A DNA stretch of 49,841 nucleotides, taken from Thermodiscus sp. (lineage in GTDB: Archaea; Thermoproteota; Thermoprotei_A; Sulfolobales; Acidilobaceae). The position numbers and the translations under genes are program-made. Below are positions 37,842 through 47,222 of the stretch, piece by piece (the first letter of the stretch is position 1; each line of letters opens with the position of its first letter). The notes beneath the pieces are model-generated. The model was given only the letters and a program-made list of their open reading frames with translations. It did no database searches and had not been told where the DNA came from. Location of the stretch: the NCBI GenBank assembly GCA_015521175.1, contig WAOR01000124.1:1-49841 (forward strand). The letters run 5' to 3'.

Positions 37842-38087
37842 ATGAGGAAGCTCTACAGGGTCTACTATAACACTTTCAGCGATGAAGCCCACGAGAACGT
37901 GAAGAAAGCCATCATGGAGAAATACAATGCCAAAATCGTAGATCACCCCTCCCGTGTGCACCCGGACTTCCGCTTCATAGAAATTCTACTCGAAACACCC
38001 GGGCTTGAAGAGGAGATCCGCGACCTGGTAAGAGACCTAGCTGAGACCCTACACGTTAAAGTTGACTGGATAGACACTACGAAGTGA
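37842..38087 (+). CDS. hypothetical 81-aa protein
   Basis: ATG start with TATA-like tataaattcataaa upstream; 8-nt gap to the downstream nuclease gene. Confidence 0.6.
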   Translation: MRKLYRVYYNTFSDEAHENVKKAIMEKYNAKIVDHPSRVHPDFRFIEILLETPGLEEEIRDLVRDLAETLHVKVDWIDTTK

Positions 38088-38094
38088 AGCGGGG

Positions 38095-38745
38095 ATGCCA
38101 CCAGGTAAAGTGAAGATCTATCCAAGCGAGCTGCACGAGTACGCTTACTGCCCCAGGTACTACTTCTTCCACGTCCATCTGGGTCGTAGGCTAACTCTAC
38201 GTGAGAAGCTTAGGATGCTTCTCGGCAGGCTCTTCCACTGGGCCAAAGGGGTTCCCGACAGGCTGAAGGGCAGACACGTAGAAGAGGCTATAGAGGTTGA
38301 GGTAGGGTCTGGAATCGTCCTGAGAGGTAGGCCGGACTCCTTCGAGGTCGGACCGGAAAGTGTTCTAGTAATTGAGAGGAAGAGCGGGCGCGGCCCTCGG
38401 AGAGGGGTCTGGATAAGCGATTCCACGCAAGCTAGTGCATATGCCTTCATGCTGGCTAGACTCCTTGACGCCAGGGATGTGAAGATTAGGGTCGAGTATG
38501 CTTCTAAGGCTAGAAGCGCTTCCCTAGACGAGGAAAAAGTCTATAGATTATTAAAAATTATTGATGAAATAATACTAGTCCGCGAGTACGGGATCGTGCC
38601 CTACGCTAAGAGAAGCCCCCGCCGGTGCGCCAGATGCCCATTCCGCGAGATATGCGAGCTCCTAGACAAAGAGAAAGGTGACCTCGAGATCTACGAGCCG
38701 GGAAGCTGGCTAGCCGATACGGACATCGACTTGTCCTTCACCTAA
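38095..38745 (+). CDS. Cas4-like / RecB-family Fe-S nuclease
   Basis: YCPRYYFFHVHLG, LRGRPDSFEV, VLVIERKSG (ExK), TQASAYAFML, CARCPFREIC. Confidence 0.88.
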   Translation: MPPGKVKIYPSELHEYAYCPRYYFFHVHLGRRLTLREKLRMLLGRLFHWAKGVPDRLKGRHVEEAIEVEVGSGIVLRGRPDSFEVGPESVLVIERKSGRGPRRGVWISDSTQASAYAFMLARLLDARDVKIRVEYASKARSASLDEEKVYRLLKIIDEIILVREYGIVPYAKRSPRRCARCPFREICELLDKEKGDLEIYEPGSWLADTDIDLSFT

Positions 38746-38822
38746 AACCCGGGTCATCGAACGCTTTAACCTCTGAATGGAGACCAGCCGAGTGTAAAGG
38801 GGAGAAGCCCCTGGGGACGACT

Positions 38823-39764
38823 ATGACACCCGAGGACAAGATTGAAGCGCTGGTCCACGAGATCTACGGCGACTATGCTAGAGCGAGTATAGATGCGCCT
38901 GTGAGGGACCCTCGCGACGCTCGCCGCATACTAGAGGAGAAGTTCGGCCTCCTCGCCGATGAGAAGACGATAGCCATAACTTACGCAGCCTTCCTAGCGA
39001 GGAGGCCAGTGCTTTTCGAGGGACCCCCAGGGACAGGTAAGACAGAGATAGGCGAGGCGCTACTCGAACTGTGGAGCGGTAGGAGGCCCTTCGTCCTGCC
39101 TTGCAGCGAGAACTACGATGAGTACAAGGTCATAGGGGACTTTCACCCGCTCATGGCGATGAAGAAGGGGTTCAACGAGGAGAGCTTCATACCCCGCCCC
39201 CTCCTGGCCGCGATGATACTTGATACCGGGGTTCTCATAGATGAGATCCGTAGGAGTAGCGAGGAGTTTCAGAACCTCCTACTCGACATCTCGGATAAGA
39301 GGAGGATAATAGTTCCGGAGCTCCGGAGGACCTTCACTGCAAGGGGAGTAGGGTTCCAGATGATATTCACTAGTAACCCAGAGGATATAGCACAGAACGA
39401 CCTCAGCGACGCCTTCCTTAGAAGAGTGGTTAGGGTACGCTTCACCTACCCCTCAAGGGAGATCGAGGCTAAAATAATACGAATACGTTCTAAGAGAAAT
39501 CCCGTCATCCCGCCGGAGACTACTCGCGCAATACTCGACGTTATCAGTCTTCTGAGAAGGTCCGGGGTTCAGCATAAACCGGGTACGGCGGAAGCCGTCC
39601 TCTGGGCTAGAATGGCCCAGGAAGTCGCCAAGCTCGAGGGCTCCAACACAGTCGGCCTCAGCCACCTAGCCGAGACAGGGCTATCAGTACTTGCTAAGAG
39701 AGAGGAGGACGAGGATGAGGTGAGAGAAGCCCTCTCCCGCGTGCTAGGTGTCAGGATTGATTAA
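38823..39764 (+). CDS. MoxR-type AAA+ ATPase
   Basis: FEGPPGTGKTEIGEAL, GVLIDEIRRSSEEFQNLLLD, IFTSNPEDIAQNDLSDAFLRRVVRV. Confidence 0.9.
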   Translation: MTPEDKIEALVHEIYGDYARASIDAPVRDPRDARRILEEKFGLLADEKTIAITYAAFLARRPVLFEGPPGTGKTEIGEALLELWSGRRPFVLPCSENYDEYKVIGDFHPLMAMKKGFNEESFIPRPLLAAMILDTGVLIDEIRRSSEEFQNLLLDISDKRRIIVPELRRTFTARGVGFQMIFTSNPEDIAQNDLSDAFLRRVVRVRFTYPSREIEAKIIRIRSKRNPVIPPETTRAILDVISLLRRSGVQHKPGTAEAVLWARMAQEVAKLEGSNTVGLSHLAETGLSVLAKREEDEDEVREALSRVLGVRID

Positions 39765-41742
39765 CGAGAAAGAGCGCGACAGGATCGCAGGCATCATAGT
39801 TGAGGCCGCCTGGCGCTTGAGGAGTGAGGGCGCAAGGATTAGCACCGCTGAGATCATCAAGGCCGTGGAACTCGCCGAGGCTTACATGAGCCTACTCGGC
39901 AAGGATGAGGTCAACCGCGACGAGTTAGAGCTCCTACTTTGCTCCTCCTTCACCATGCTCCAGGGAGACCGCAACACGTTGAAGGATGTCCTCGCCCTAA
40001 TAGAAGGTGGGAGGAGCCTGAAGGAGAGAGCTGCCGCTATACTCTCGGACATCGAGAGGGATCTGGAAACCCTTGGAGCGAGGCCTAGGGCGAGGATCAC
40101 TAAGAAGAAGGCTACTCGCGCGGAGAGTAAGGCAGAGAAGGCCGAGAAGATAGCCGCCTTCTACAGGCTGAAGAGGGCGGGAGTGATAAGAGGGACCCCG
40201 GGAAGGGAGAGAGTAGTAGAATACTCTCAGATACGCCGCATAGCCCTCGAGCTCGCACGAAGCGGAGCGAGTAGTCTAGACGAGGCCCTAAGGAGCATGG
40301 GGGAGCCTGGAGGGTGGGACGGCGTTCTTGACGCGGTTGAGGCTGGCTACCGCCCGGGGGAGCTGGCTGGAGCAAGTGAGAAGAGACTCCTTAAACTAGC
40401 CAAGGCGGCTGAACGTAAACACGACAAGAGCCTACTAGAGGGCGTAGCCGAGGAGCTCGCTAGGAGGCTGAGGAGTGGATATAGGGTTAAGGATCCTCAA
40501 GCCGTCGCATCAATACTTGAAAAGGCAGGCGTAATGACTGATAGCCTGAGGAGAATCCTTGCACTTGAAGCACCCGAGGCCTCCCAGCTCTCCCCAGATA
40601 ACCTGGTCAGGGCTCTGGAAACCTCTGACTATGAGAGGGGAGGACGCCTACTAGCCGCTGCTCTCGAGAAAATGAGCCGGGACGAGGCTCTCAGTATCAT
40701 CTCAAGGGTTGACCCCCGATACTTGTGGAAGCTATCAAAGAGGACTATGAGGAGGCTGAACGATAGATCAGTGATTGCCGCCTACTACGCTTCTAACGCT
40801 GTCAGGGAGTCTCTTCGCTATCTTGAGACTAGTGATGAGAGTCGTGGCGATCTAGCTAGTGATTACTTGGAGAAAGCCCGGATTATGAGTATGAGTCTTT
40901 CCTCGTCGATTATAGATAGGTCTGTCCTGGCTGGGTTAGTTAATGAAGCGTCCGTATACATCAGGCTAGCCGAGTCCTTAGCGGGGAACTTGAATCCGGG
41001 GTTACTTGAAGGAGAATTGCGTAGGATAGGGTACATTGAGGGTATTCGTTTCCTGAGGAGGGCATACCGGGTTGCTGGCGAGGAGTTGAGGAGAGTTATT
41101 CTAACCTCTATGGAGCGCCTACTGTACAGGCTCTCCTCGCGTGAGGGCTTACGTCTCTTACCGGTGAAGCAGAGGTCGAGGGTCCCTCCTGGCAGGGTGG
41201 ATGTTCGCCGAAGCCTTTACTCGATTATGCGCGTGGAACCCCAGCCTATTACCTATCTTAGAAAGTTGAAGTCGGCGAGGCTCTCTCTGGCTTTAGATAT
41301 GAGTGGTTCCATGTTCGAGTATAGTTCTTGGGCGATAGGCGTTGCTAGCCTCTTCTCTAATAATATTGAGAGACTAGTATTATTCTCCCACGATGTAACC
41401 GTGTATAGGGAGCCTATTACTAGGAGGATGCTTGCCCGGATCCTCCTAGAATACGAGTTCGAGGGTTATACCAACATATCTAGGGCGCTTAGGGAGGCTA
41501 GCGCTTCTAGAAGTAGAAGGATTGTTGTTGTTAGCGACTTGAAGCAGACGGTCGAGGATGATCCGGTACCAGTTGTTGTTGAATCCTTGAGGAAGCTGGG
41601 CAAAAAGATCGTCTTCATAGTACCCTTCAAGCATGACGAACAGGCGAGGATGGATATTGAAAGGGCTGGCGGAATAGTAGTTCCGGTGAGGGACCCTCGG
41701 AGGATGGCAGGCGTCATACTTCGCGTACTCCTTAGGGGGTAG
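39748..41742 (+). CDS. VWA domain (CoxE-like) protein paired with MoxR
   Basis: SLALDMSGSMFEYSSWAIGVASLFSNNIERLVLFSHD (MIDAS DxSxS), GYTNISRAL, VVSDLKQT. Confidence 0.87.
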   Translation: MSGLINEKERDRIAGIIVEAAWRLRSEGARISTAEIIKAVELAEAYMSLLGKDEVNRDELELLLCSSFTMLQGDRNTLKDVLALIEGGRSLKERAAAILSDIERDLETLGARPRARITKKKATRAESKAEKAEKIAAFYRLKRAGVIRGTPGRERVVEYSQIRRIALELARSGASSLDEALRSMGEPGGWDGVLDAVEAGYRPGELAGASEKRLLKLAKAAERKHDKSLLEGVAEELARRLRSGYRVKDPQAVASILEKAGVMTDSLRRILALEAPEASQLSPDNLVRALETSDYERGGRLLAAALEKMSRDEALSIISRVDPRYLWKLSKRTMRRLNDRSVIAAYYASNAVRESLRYLETSDESRGDLASDYLEKARIMSMSLSSSIIDRSVLAGLVNEASVYIRLAESLAGNLNPGLLEGELRRIGYIEGIRFLRRAYRVAGEELRRVILTSMERLLYRLSSREGLRLLPVKQRSRVPPGRVDVRRSLYSIMRVEPQPITYLRKLKSARLSLALDMSGSMFEYSSWAIGVASLFSNNIERLVLFSHDVTVYREPITRRMLARILLEYEFEGYTNISRALREASASRSRRIVVVSDLKQTVEDDPVPVVVESLRKLGKKIVFIVPFKHDEQARMDIERAGGIVVPVRDPRRMAGVILRVLLRG

Positions 41743-41849
41743 GCGCGCATAGGGGGAGTATTCTATTAAACCCCAATACTACCATCCCCACCCTCGGGGA
41801 GATAGGGTAATAAACCAGTAGTAGCAGGCGCTACCGGGGGGTTGCAAGG

Positions 41850-42293
41850 GTGGCAAAAGACCTCGAAATCCCGCCAGAGTGGGCAAGGTTCAGGTATAGA
41901 GGGAAGACGCTAGAAGAGCTCTTAGAGATGCCCTTAGACGAGCTAGTAAAGCTTCTACCCGCTAGGCAGCGTAGAAGCCTTGTGCGGGGCTTCACCCCGG
42001 CACAGAAGAAGCTCCTCTTAAAGATAAGAAAGATGAGGAAGAAGGTTATAGAGGCTCTTAAGAAGGGGAAGAGGCCCCCGGTTATAAGAACGCATGTACG
42101 GGACCTTGTTATCTTACCCGAAATGGTGGGCTACACGATCGCGGTTTACAATGGCAAGGAGTTCGTCCCCGTGAGGATAGTCCCGGAGATGATTGGCCAT
42201 TACTTGGGAGAGTTCAGCCACACTACCAAGATTGTACAGCACGGCGAGCCCGGCCTGAAGGCCACCAGGAGTAGCTTACACATTGGCAAGTAG
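41850..42293 (+). CDS. rps19: ribosomal protein uS19
   Basis: [55 protein letters not shown]. Confidence 0.95.
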   Translation: MAKDLEIPPEWARFRYRGKTLEELLEMPLDELVKLLPARQRRSLVRGFTPAQKKLLLKIRKMRKKVIEALKKGKRPPVIRTHVRDLVILPEMVGYTIAVYNGKEFVPVRIVPEMIGHYLGEFSHTTKIVQHGEPGLKATRSSLHIGK

Positions 42294-42301
42294 CGGGGTG
42301 C

Positions 42302-42781
42302 TTGGCTGTGCCTAGGTGGAAGTATAGCTATAAGGTCCGGGACGAGAGCCGGATAGCTAAGGCGATGATGTGGGACGTCCCCGTCCATCCCAAGGTTATG
42401 AGAGAGGTTGCCGCCGCGATCAAGGGTATGAAGCTCCAGGATGCCAAGAGGTTCCTCCGAAATGTTATCGCTAAGAAGGAAGCCGTCCCCTTCCGGAGGG
42501 CTCACGGGAAACAGGCTCATAGGAAGGGGCTCGCGGACAAGTGGAAGTGGCCGATTGGAAGGTACCCGGTGAAGGCTTCCAAGTACATGCTCAAGCTACT
42601 GGACAACGTGGAGAATAATGCCGCTAATAAGCAACTAGACGTTGAGAGGCTCAGGATAATACACGTCGCAGCTCATAAGGGGGTCACCCTGAAGAGGTGG
42701 ATGCCCCGGGCTTTCGGGAGGGCTACTCCTAAGAACAGGGTTCACAGCCACATTGAGATTGTAGTAGAGGAGGTGGGCTAG
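42302..42781 (+). CDS. rpl22: ribosomal protein uL22
   Basis: PFRRAHGKQAHRKGLADKWKWPIGRYPVKASKYMLKLLDNVENNA. Confidence 0.95.
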   Translation: MAVPRWKYSYKVRDESRIAKAMMWDVPVHPKVMREVAAAIKGMKLQDAKRFLRNVIAKKEAVPFRRAHGKQAHRKGLADKWKWPIGRYPVKASKYMLKLLDNVENNAANKQLDVERLRIIHVAAHKGVTLKRWMPRAFGRATPKNRVHSHIEIVVEEVG

Positions 42782-42782
42782 A

Positions 42783-43496
42783 ATGGTGAGCAGGATCTAT
42801 AGGATATTCCTGCAGCAGGCCCTCCTAAGGGCCAAGGTAGACGAGTACCTCGCCCAGAACTTCTACGAGGCAGGGTATAGTGGAGTGATACTGACTCAGT
42901 CGGGGTTAGGCACTAGGATTCACATCTACGCGGAGAGACCGGCCTTGATAATCGGTAAGAGGGGCTCTACGATCAGGAGGTTGAACAATATCTTCCAGAA
43001 GGTTTTCGGCTTTGAAGGGGTACAGATAACTGTAAGCGAGCCCGAGAACCCGGAGCTAGACGCAAGGGTTCAGGCCTTTAGGATTGCTAGGAACATTGAG
43101 AGGGGCTTCCACTTTAGAAGAGTCGCATTCGCAGCGCTAAGGAGGATAATGGCTAATGGAGCCCTTGGAGTAGAGATAGTCATAAGCGGTAAGCTAACGA
43201 GTGAGAGGGCCAGGTTCGAAAAGTACACTGCAGGCAAGGTGTACAAGTCTGGCGATAACGTTGACGTACTGGTGGATAGAGCAATAGCCCATGCAAAGCT
43301 ACCCAAGGGTGTAATAGGAGTAAAGGTTACAATTGCAAAGCCCGGCAAGCCGGCCGATTATATCAGAATAAAGAGCGAGGAGGAAGTCAGGGACATTATA
43401 GCCAGGCTAAGAGAAGAGAGCGAGGAGGAGTCTCTCCCAAGCGAGCTGGAGGAGCTGATTGAGGAGGTGGAGGAAGGTGGGGAAGCACAAGGTTAA
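42783..43496 (+). CDS. rps3: ribosomal protein uS3
   Basis: TRIHIYAERPALIIGKRGSTIRRLNNIF (KH domain), GALGVEIVISGKLTSERARFEKYTAG. Confidence 0.95.
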   Translation: MVSRIYRIFLQQALLRAKVDEYLAQNFYEAGYSGVILTQSGLGTRIHIYAERPALIIGKRGSTIRRLNNIFQKVFGFEGVQITVSEPENPELDARVQAFRIARNIERGFHFRRVAFAALRRIMANGALGVEIVISGKLTSERARFEKYTAGKVYKSGDNVDVLVDRAIAHAKLPKGVIGVKVTIAKPGKPADYIRIKSEEEVRDIIARLREESEEESLPSELEELIEEVEEGGEAQG

Positions 43497-43689
43497 GGCT
43501 TCGGAGCTTAGAGGAAAGTCCCGGGAGGAGCTGGAGAACCTCCTCAGGGAGTTCCGGAGCGAGCTCATAGTACTACGCCATAAGGCCGCTGTAGGAGTAC
43601 TCGAGAACCCTGGAAGGCTCAGGGAGCTCAAGAGGAATATCGCCCGGATCCTAACGATTCTGCGAGAAAAGGAGATGACCGCGAAGTAA
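43477..43689 (+). CDS. rpl29: ribosomal protein uL29
   Basis: KVKASELRGKSREELENLLREFRSELIVLRHKAAVGVLENPGRLRELKRNIARILTILREKE; GTG 43477 preferred. Confidence 0.92.
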   Translation: MGKHKVKASELRGKSREELENLLREFRSELIVLRHKAAVGVLENPGRLRELKRNIARILTILREKEMTAK

Positions 43690-43970
43690 TGCGTAGAACC
43701 CCTAAGAATCTAATTTACCACGAGCTTATAGGCTTAGAAGTAGAGGTCCTAAACCACCCTGATCCCGGTATTATCGGGGTTAGAGGAGTCATTGTATGGG
43801 AGACTAAGAGGGCCCTCATCGTGTCCTCGAGAGGCAAACGCCTGGTAATACTTAAAACAGGCGGATTATTCCGCTTCAAATTGCCCCATGGTGAACTCGT
43901 AGAGCTGAGGGGAGACCATTTAATGGGGACCCCCATAGAGAGGGCTAGGAGGATACTCAGGGGGAGATAA
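43689..43970 (+). CDS. rnp1: RNase P protein component 1 (Rpp29/Rnp1)
   Basis: LIYHELIGLEVEVLNHPDPGIIGVRGVIVWETKRALIV; syntenic between uL29 and uS17. Confidence 0.92.
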   Translation: MRRTPKNLIYHELIGLEVEVLNHPDPGIIGVRGVIVWETKRALIVSSRGKRLVILKTGGLFRFKLPHGELVELRGDHLMGTPIERARRILRGR

Positions 43971-43974
43971 TAGG

Positions 43975-44322
43975 ATGCCCGCTCAGAAGACGGTGAAAAA
44001 CCTAAAGATACCCGGTGTGAAGCCGCCGGAGAAGGTGTGTAACGATCCAAACTGCCCCTGGCATGGCAGGGCGAGGGTTAGAGGAGTAATACTCGAGGGT
44101 ACCGTGGTTAAGGCTAGGGCCAAGAGGACTGTTGTCGTGAGGCACGAATACCTCTATTACGACCCCAAGTATAAGAGGTATGAGAGGAGGAGCAAGAAGA
44201 TCCACGCGCACCTCCCCGACTGTATAGAGGTCAAGCCGGGCGACCTAGTAGTGGTCGGGGAGACACGGCCAATCTCTAAAACAGTCAAATTTGTAGTACT
44301 TGGCGTTAAGAAGAGTAGTTAA
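43975..44322 (+). CDS. rps17: ribosomal protein uS17
   Basis: RGVILEGTVVKARAKRTVVVRHEYLYYDPKYKRYERRSKKIHAHLPDCIEVKPGDLVVVGETRPISKTVKFVVL. Confidence 0.95.
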   Translation: MPAQKTVKNLKIPGVKPPEKVCNDPNCPWHGRARVRGVILEGTVVKARAKRTVVVRHEYLYYDPKYKRYERRSKKIHAHLPDCIEVKPGDLVVVGETRPISKTVKFVVLGVKKSS

Positions 44323-44360
44323 ACCCCACATAGGAACCCGGGAAGGGAGGGAGCCAGGTA

Positions 44361-44783
44361 ATGCCTAAGAAGAAGAAGTATGGGGCCGTGCTGTCGCGAA
44401 CCGGGATAAACACGGGCTTACAGGTCGGCAGCTACGTGAAAGTAGCCGATAATAGTGGCGCACGTGAGGTAATGATCATTAACGTGCCAGGAGTAAAAAC
44501 CAGGCTTAGAAGACTTCCATTCGCGGGTGTAGGAGACCTCGTGGTCGTGACCGTGAAGAAAGGGACTCCTCAAATGAGGAAGCAAGTAACATATGCTGTC
44601 GTAGTAAGGCAGCGTAGACCCTACAGGAGACCGGACGGCACCTGGGTCTCATTCGAGGATAATGCCGTAGTAATCGTTGCACAGGATGGTACTCCTAAGG
44701 GCAGCGAGATAAGAGGGCCCGTCGCCAAGGAGGCCGCCATGAGGTGGCCTAGGATAGCTAAGCTAGCAACCATCATAATCTAA
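44361..44783 (+). CDS. rpl14: ribosomal protein uL14
   Basis: [56 protein letters not shown]. Confidence 0.95.
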   Translation: MPKKKKYGAVLSRTGINTGLQVGSYVKVADNSGAREVMIINVPGVKTRLRRLPFAGVGDLVVVTVKKGTPQMRKQVTYAVVVRQRRPYRRPDGTWVSFEDNAVVIVAQDGTPKGSEIRGPVAKEAAMRWPRIAKLATIII

Positions 44784-44797
44784 GGAGGGGAGAAGCG

Positions 44798-45196
44798 ATG
44801 GCAAGGCTAACTGAGAGCAAACAGCCGAGGAAGCAGAGGAAGGCCTACTTCCAGGCGCCTCTCCACAGGAGGCAGAAGTTAATGACAGCTCCGCTAAGCA
44901 GAGAGCTACGCGAGAAGTATGGAGTAAGAAATCTCCCAGTAAGGAAAGGGGACAAGGTTAGAGTTGTGAGAGGCGACTTCAAGGGCAAGGAGGGCGAAGT
45001 TGTAAGAGTCGACCTCCGCGAGTACAAGATTTACGTTGACGGCGTAACAATCGAGAAGGCGGATAAAACCCCTGTTTTCAGGCCCCTCCACCCCTCTAAG
45101 GTCGAGATCATCGAATTGAAGCTTGATGATTGGAGAAGGAAGATAATAGAGCGGAGGGGTGTTTCCAGAGAGGCTCAGGTTGAGGGTGAAGGGTAA
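44798..45196 (+). CDS. rpl24: ribosomal protein uL24
   Basis: [36 protein letters not shown]. Confidence 0.95.
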   Translation: MARLTESKQPRKQRKAYFQAPLHRRQKLMTAPLSRELREKYGVRNLPVRKGDKVRVVRGDFKGKEGEVVRVDLREYKIYVDGVTIEKADKTPVFRPLHPSKVEIIELKLDDWRRKIIERRGVSREAQVEGEG

Positions 45197-45957
45197 TGGC
45201 TAGGATGGGAGGTCAGAGGAGGCTTAAGGCCCTAGCGGCGCCGAAGTTCTGGCCTATTCTACGTAAGGAGTATAAGTGGGCGGTGAGGCCTAGGCCCGGC
45301 CCTCACCCCATGGAGTATAGCCTTCCCCTGCTCTTGATAGTGAGGGACGTTCTAGGCTATGCGAAGACCGGGAGGGAGGCTAGGAAACTAATAGCTGAGG
45401 GACACTTCAAGGTTGACGGCAGGGTTAGAAAGGATTACAAGTATCCTGTTGGCTTATTTGACGTGGTGGAAATAGTCGATACTGGGGAAGCCTTCCGGTT
45501 CGTCCCGTATCCTGTCAAGTTCTTCAAGATGCATCCGATACCCAAGGAGGAGGCTTCGATTAAACCGGTTAGAATAAATAATAAGACGACTGTTAAGGGT
45601 GGGCACGTGCAACTCAACCTCCATGATGGAAGAAATATTCTTGTAAAAGTGAAGGATCCAAAGAACCCAGTTGAGGACGTTTACAAAACAATGGATACCC
45701 TTGTAATAACAGTGCCGGACCAGGAGATAAGGCAGCACTTGAAGTTTGAGACCGGCTCCCTTGCGATAATTGTGGCTGGCCGCAACGTGGGGAGGCTCGG
45801 CCGCCTCCTTGACATCCAGAAGGGGTGGGGGAGGAAGAGGAGTATCGCTACACTTGAAGACCCGCAGGGCGGGAAGTTCCAGACTAGCCTCGAATACGTC
45901 TTCATAATAGGTAAGGATAAGCCTGTTATTAGCTTGCCGGAGGGTGCTTGGAAATGA
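45196..45957 (+). CDS. rps4e: ribosomal protein eS4
   Basis: [59 protein letters not shown]. Confidence 0.95.
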   Translation: MARMGGQRRLKALAAPKFWPILRKEYKWAVRPRPGPHPMEYSLPLLLIVRDVLGYAKTGREARKLIAEGHFKVDGRVRKDYKYPVGLFDVVEIVDTGEAFRFVPYPVKFFKMHPIPKEEASIKPVRINNKTTVKGGHVQLNLHDGRNILVKVKDPKNPVEDVYKTMDTLVITVPDQEIRQHLKFETGSLAIIVAGRNVGRLGRLLDIQKGWGRKRSIATLEDPQGGKFQTSLEYVFIIGKDKPVISLPEGAWK

Positions 45958-46517
45958 GCATGCCCGTGCCGCCGGAGAGGGTAGCTGAGATACTGGAGGA
46001 CTGGCAGAAGAACCCCATGCGTAAGCCTAGGATAGCTAAGGTCACTGTAAACATAGCGCTGGGCTATAGTGGCGAGAAACTGGTAAAAGCGGCTAAAGTA
46101 TTAGAGGAGATAACTGGACAGAAGCCCGTCTACAGGAGAGCTAAAAGAACTATAAGGGCTTTCGGAGTACGGAAGGGAGAAAACATAGCAGTCATGGTTA
46201 CCCTGAGAAAGGACCGCGCCCTGAAATTCCTGGATAAGGCCCTCGAGGCTGTTGGCAGGAGGCTGAAGGCCTCTAGCATCGACGAGTTCGGGAATATCGC
46301 GTTTGGGATCGAAGAACACATACTCATACCGGGAGTAAAGTACGATCCCGAGGTAGGAATACTCGGCATGGACGTCATAATAACCATTGAGAGGCCCGGA
46401 CACAGGATAATCAGGAGGAAGAGGGCTAGGAAGAAGAGGGTCCCCCGCCGGCACAGAGTCACGCCGGAGGAGACAATGGTGTTATTAAACCAGCTCTACG
46501 GTGTTACCTTCATCTAG
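45948..46517 (+). CDS. rpl5: ribosomal protein uL5
   Basis: [61 protein letters not shown]. Confidence 0.95.
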   Translation: MEMSMPVPPERVAEILEDWQKNPMRKPRIAKVTVNIALGYSGEKLVKAAKVLEEITGQKPVYRRAKRTIRAFGVRKGENIAVMVTLRKDRALKFLDKALEAVGRRLKASSIDEFGNIAFGIEEHILIPGVKYDPEVGILGMDVIITIERPGHRIIRRKRARKKRVPRRHRVTPEETMVLLNQLYGVTFI

Positions 46518-46529
46518 GGTGGATAAGGC

Positions 46530-46694
46530 ATGGGTAAGGTAAGGCCTCCGAAGCCCAAGAGAATGGGCAGGGGAGCCCAGAGATGCCAAAGGTGCGGTAC
46601 CCGGGATGCTGTAATCCAGAAGTATGGCCTATACCTGTGCAGGCAGTGCTTCAGGGAGATCGCACCCCTACTAGGCTTTAAGAAGTACAGGTGA
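46530..46694 (+). CDS. rps14: ribosomal protein uS14 (54 aa, absent from the ORF track)
   Basis: ATG at 46530, TGA at 46692; [54 protein letters not shown]. Confidence 0.96.
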   Translation: MGKVRPPKPKRMGRGAQRCQRCGTRDAVIQKYGLYLCRQCFREIAPLLGFKKYR

Positions 46695-46700
46695 TGAGCC

Positions 46701-47102
46701 GTGGTGATGCTTGACACGCTGGCAAACGCGCTAGCAACTATACAAAATGCTGAGATGAGGGGTAAGAAGGAAGCAGTGATAACCCCTGCCTCCAAGCTAA
46801 TCGCCGCCGTTCTCCGAGTGCTACAGCAGGAAGGCTATATTGGCGAGTTCGAGTATATCGATGATGGCCGCTGGGGTAAATTCAGAGTACAACTACTGGG
46901 TAGGATAAACAAGACCAACGTAGTCAAGCCCAGGATCCCAGTTTCTTACAGGGACCTACTCCAGATGCCCGAGAGCCTCCGAAAATACCTGGCTAGCAGA
47001 GACATAGGTGTCCTCATACTATCGACTAGCCAGGGAGTAATGACTCATAAAGAGGCCATCAAGAGGAAAATAGGAGGCGTACTAATAGCCTACGTCTACT
47101 AG
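46701..47102 (+). CDS. rps8: ribosomal protein uS8
   Basis: [64 protein letters not shown]-type C-terminus. Confidence 0.95.
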   Translation: MVMLDTLANALATIQNAEMRGKKEAVITPASKLIAAVLRVLQQEGYIGEFEYIDDGRWGKFRVQLLGRINKTNVVKPRIPVSYRDLLQMPESLRKYLASRDIGVLILSTSQGVMTHKEAIKRKIGGVLIAYVY

Positions 47103-47170
47103 CTACCAAAGCCTTCCTCGACCCACTATATTTACTACTCCTAGTATTACCTGTTTCCTTGAGGAATGCC

Positions 47171-47178
47171 TATAAAGG
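47171..47178 (+). promoter_or_regulatory. putative internal TATA box upstream of uL6
   Basis: tataaagg 45-52 nt upstream of the uL6 ATG, in a 120-nt gap within the operon. Confidence 0.5.
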
Positions 47179-47222
47179 GGTCTCAGTAGGGGTAGATGGT
47201 GCCTGGGTAGGTGTGAGGTAGC

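Noticed and set aside
38095-38745. Possible CRISPR-Cas locus because of the Cas4-like gene
   Set aside because: No repeat-spacer array and no Cas1, Cas2 or effector genes seen anywhere in the window
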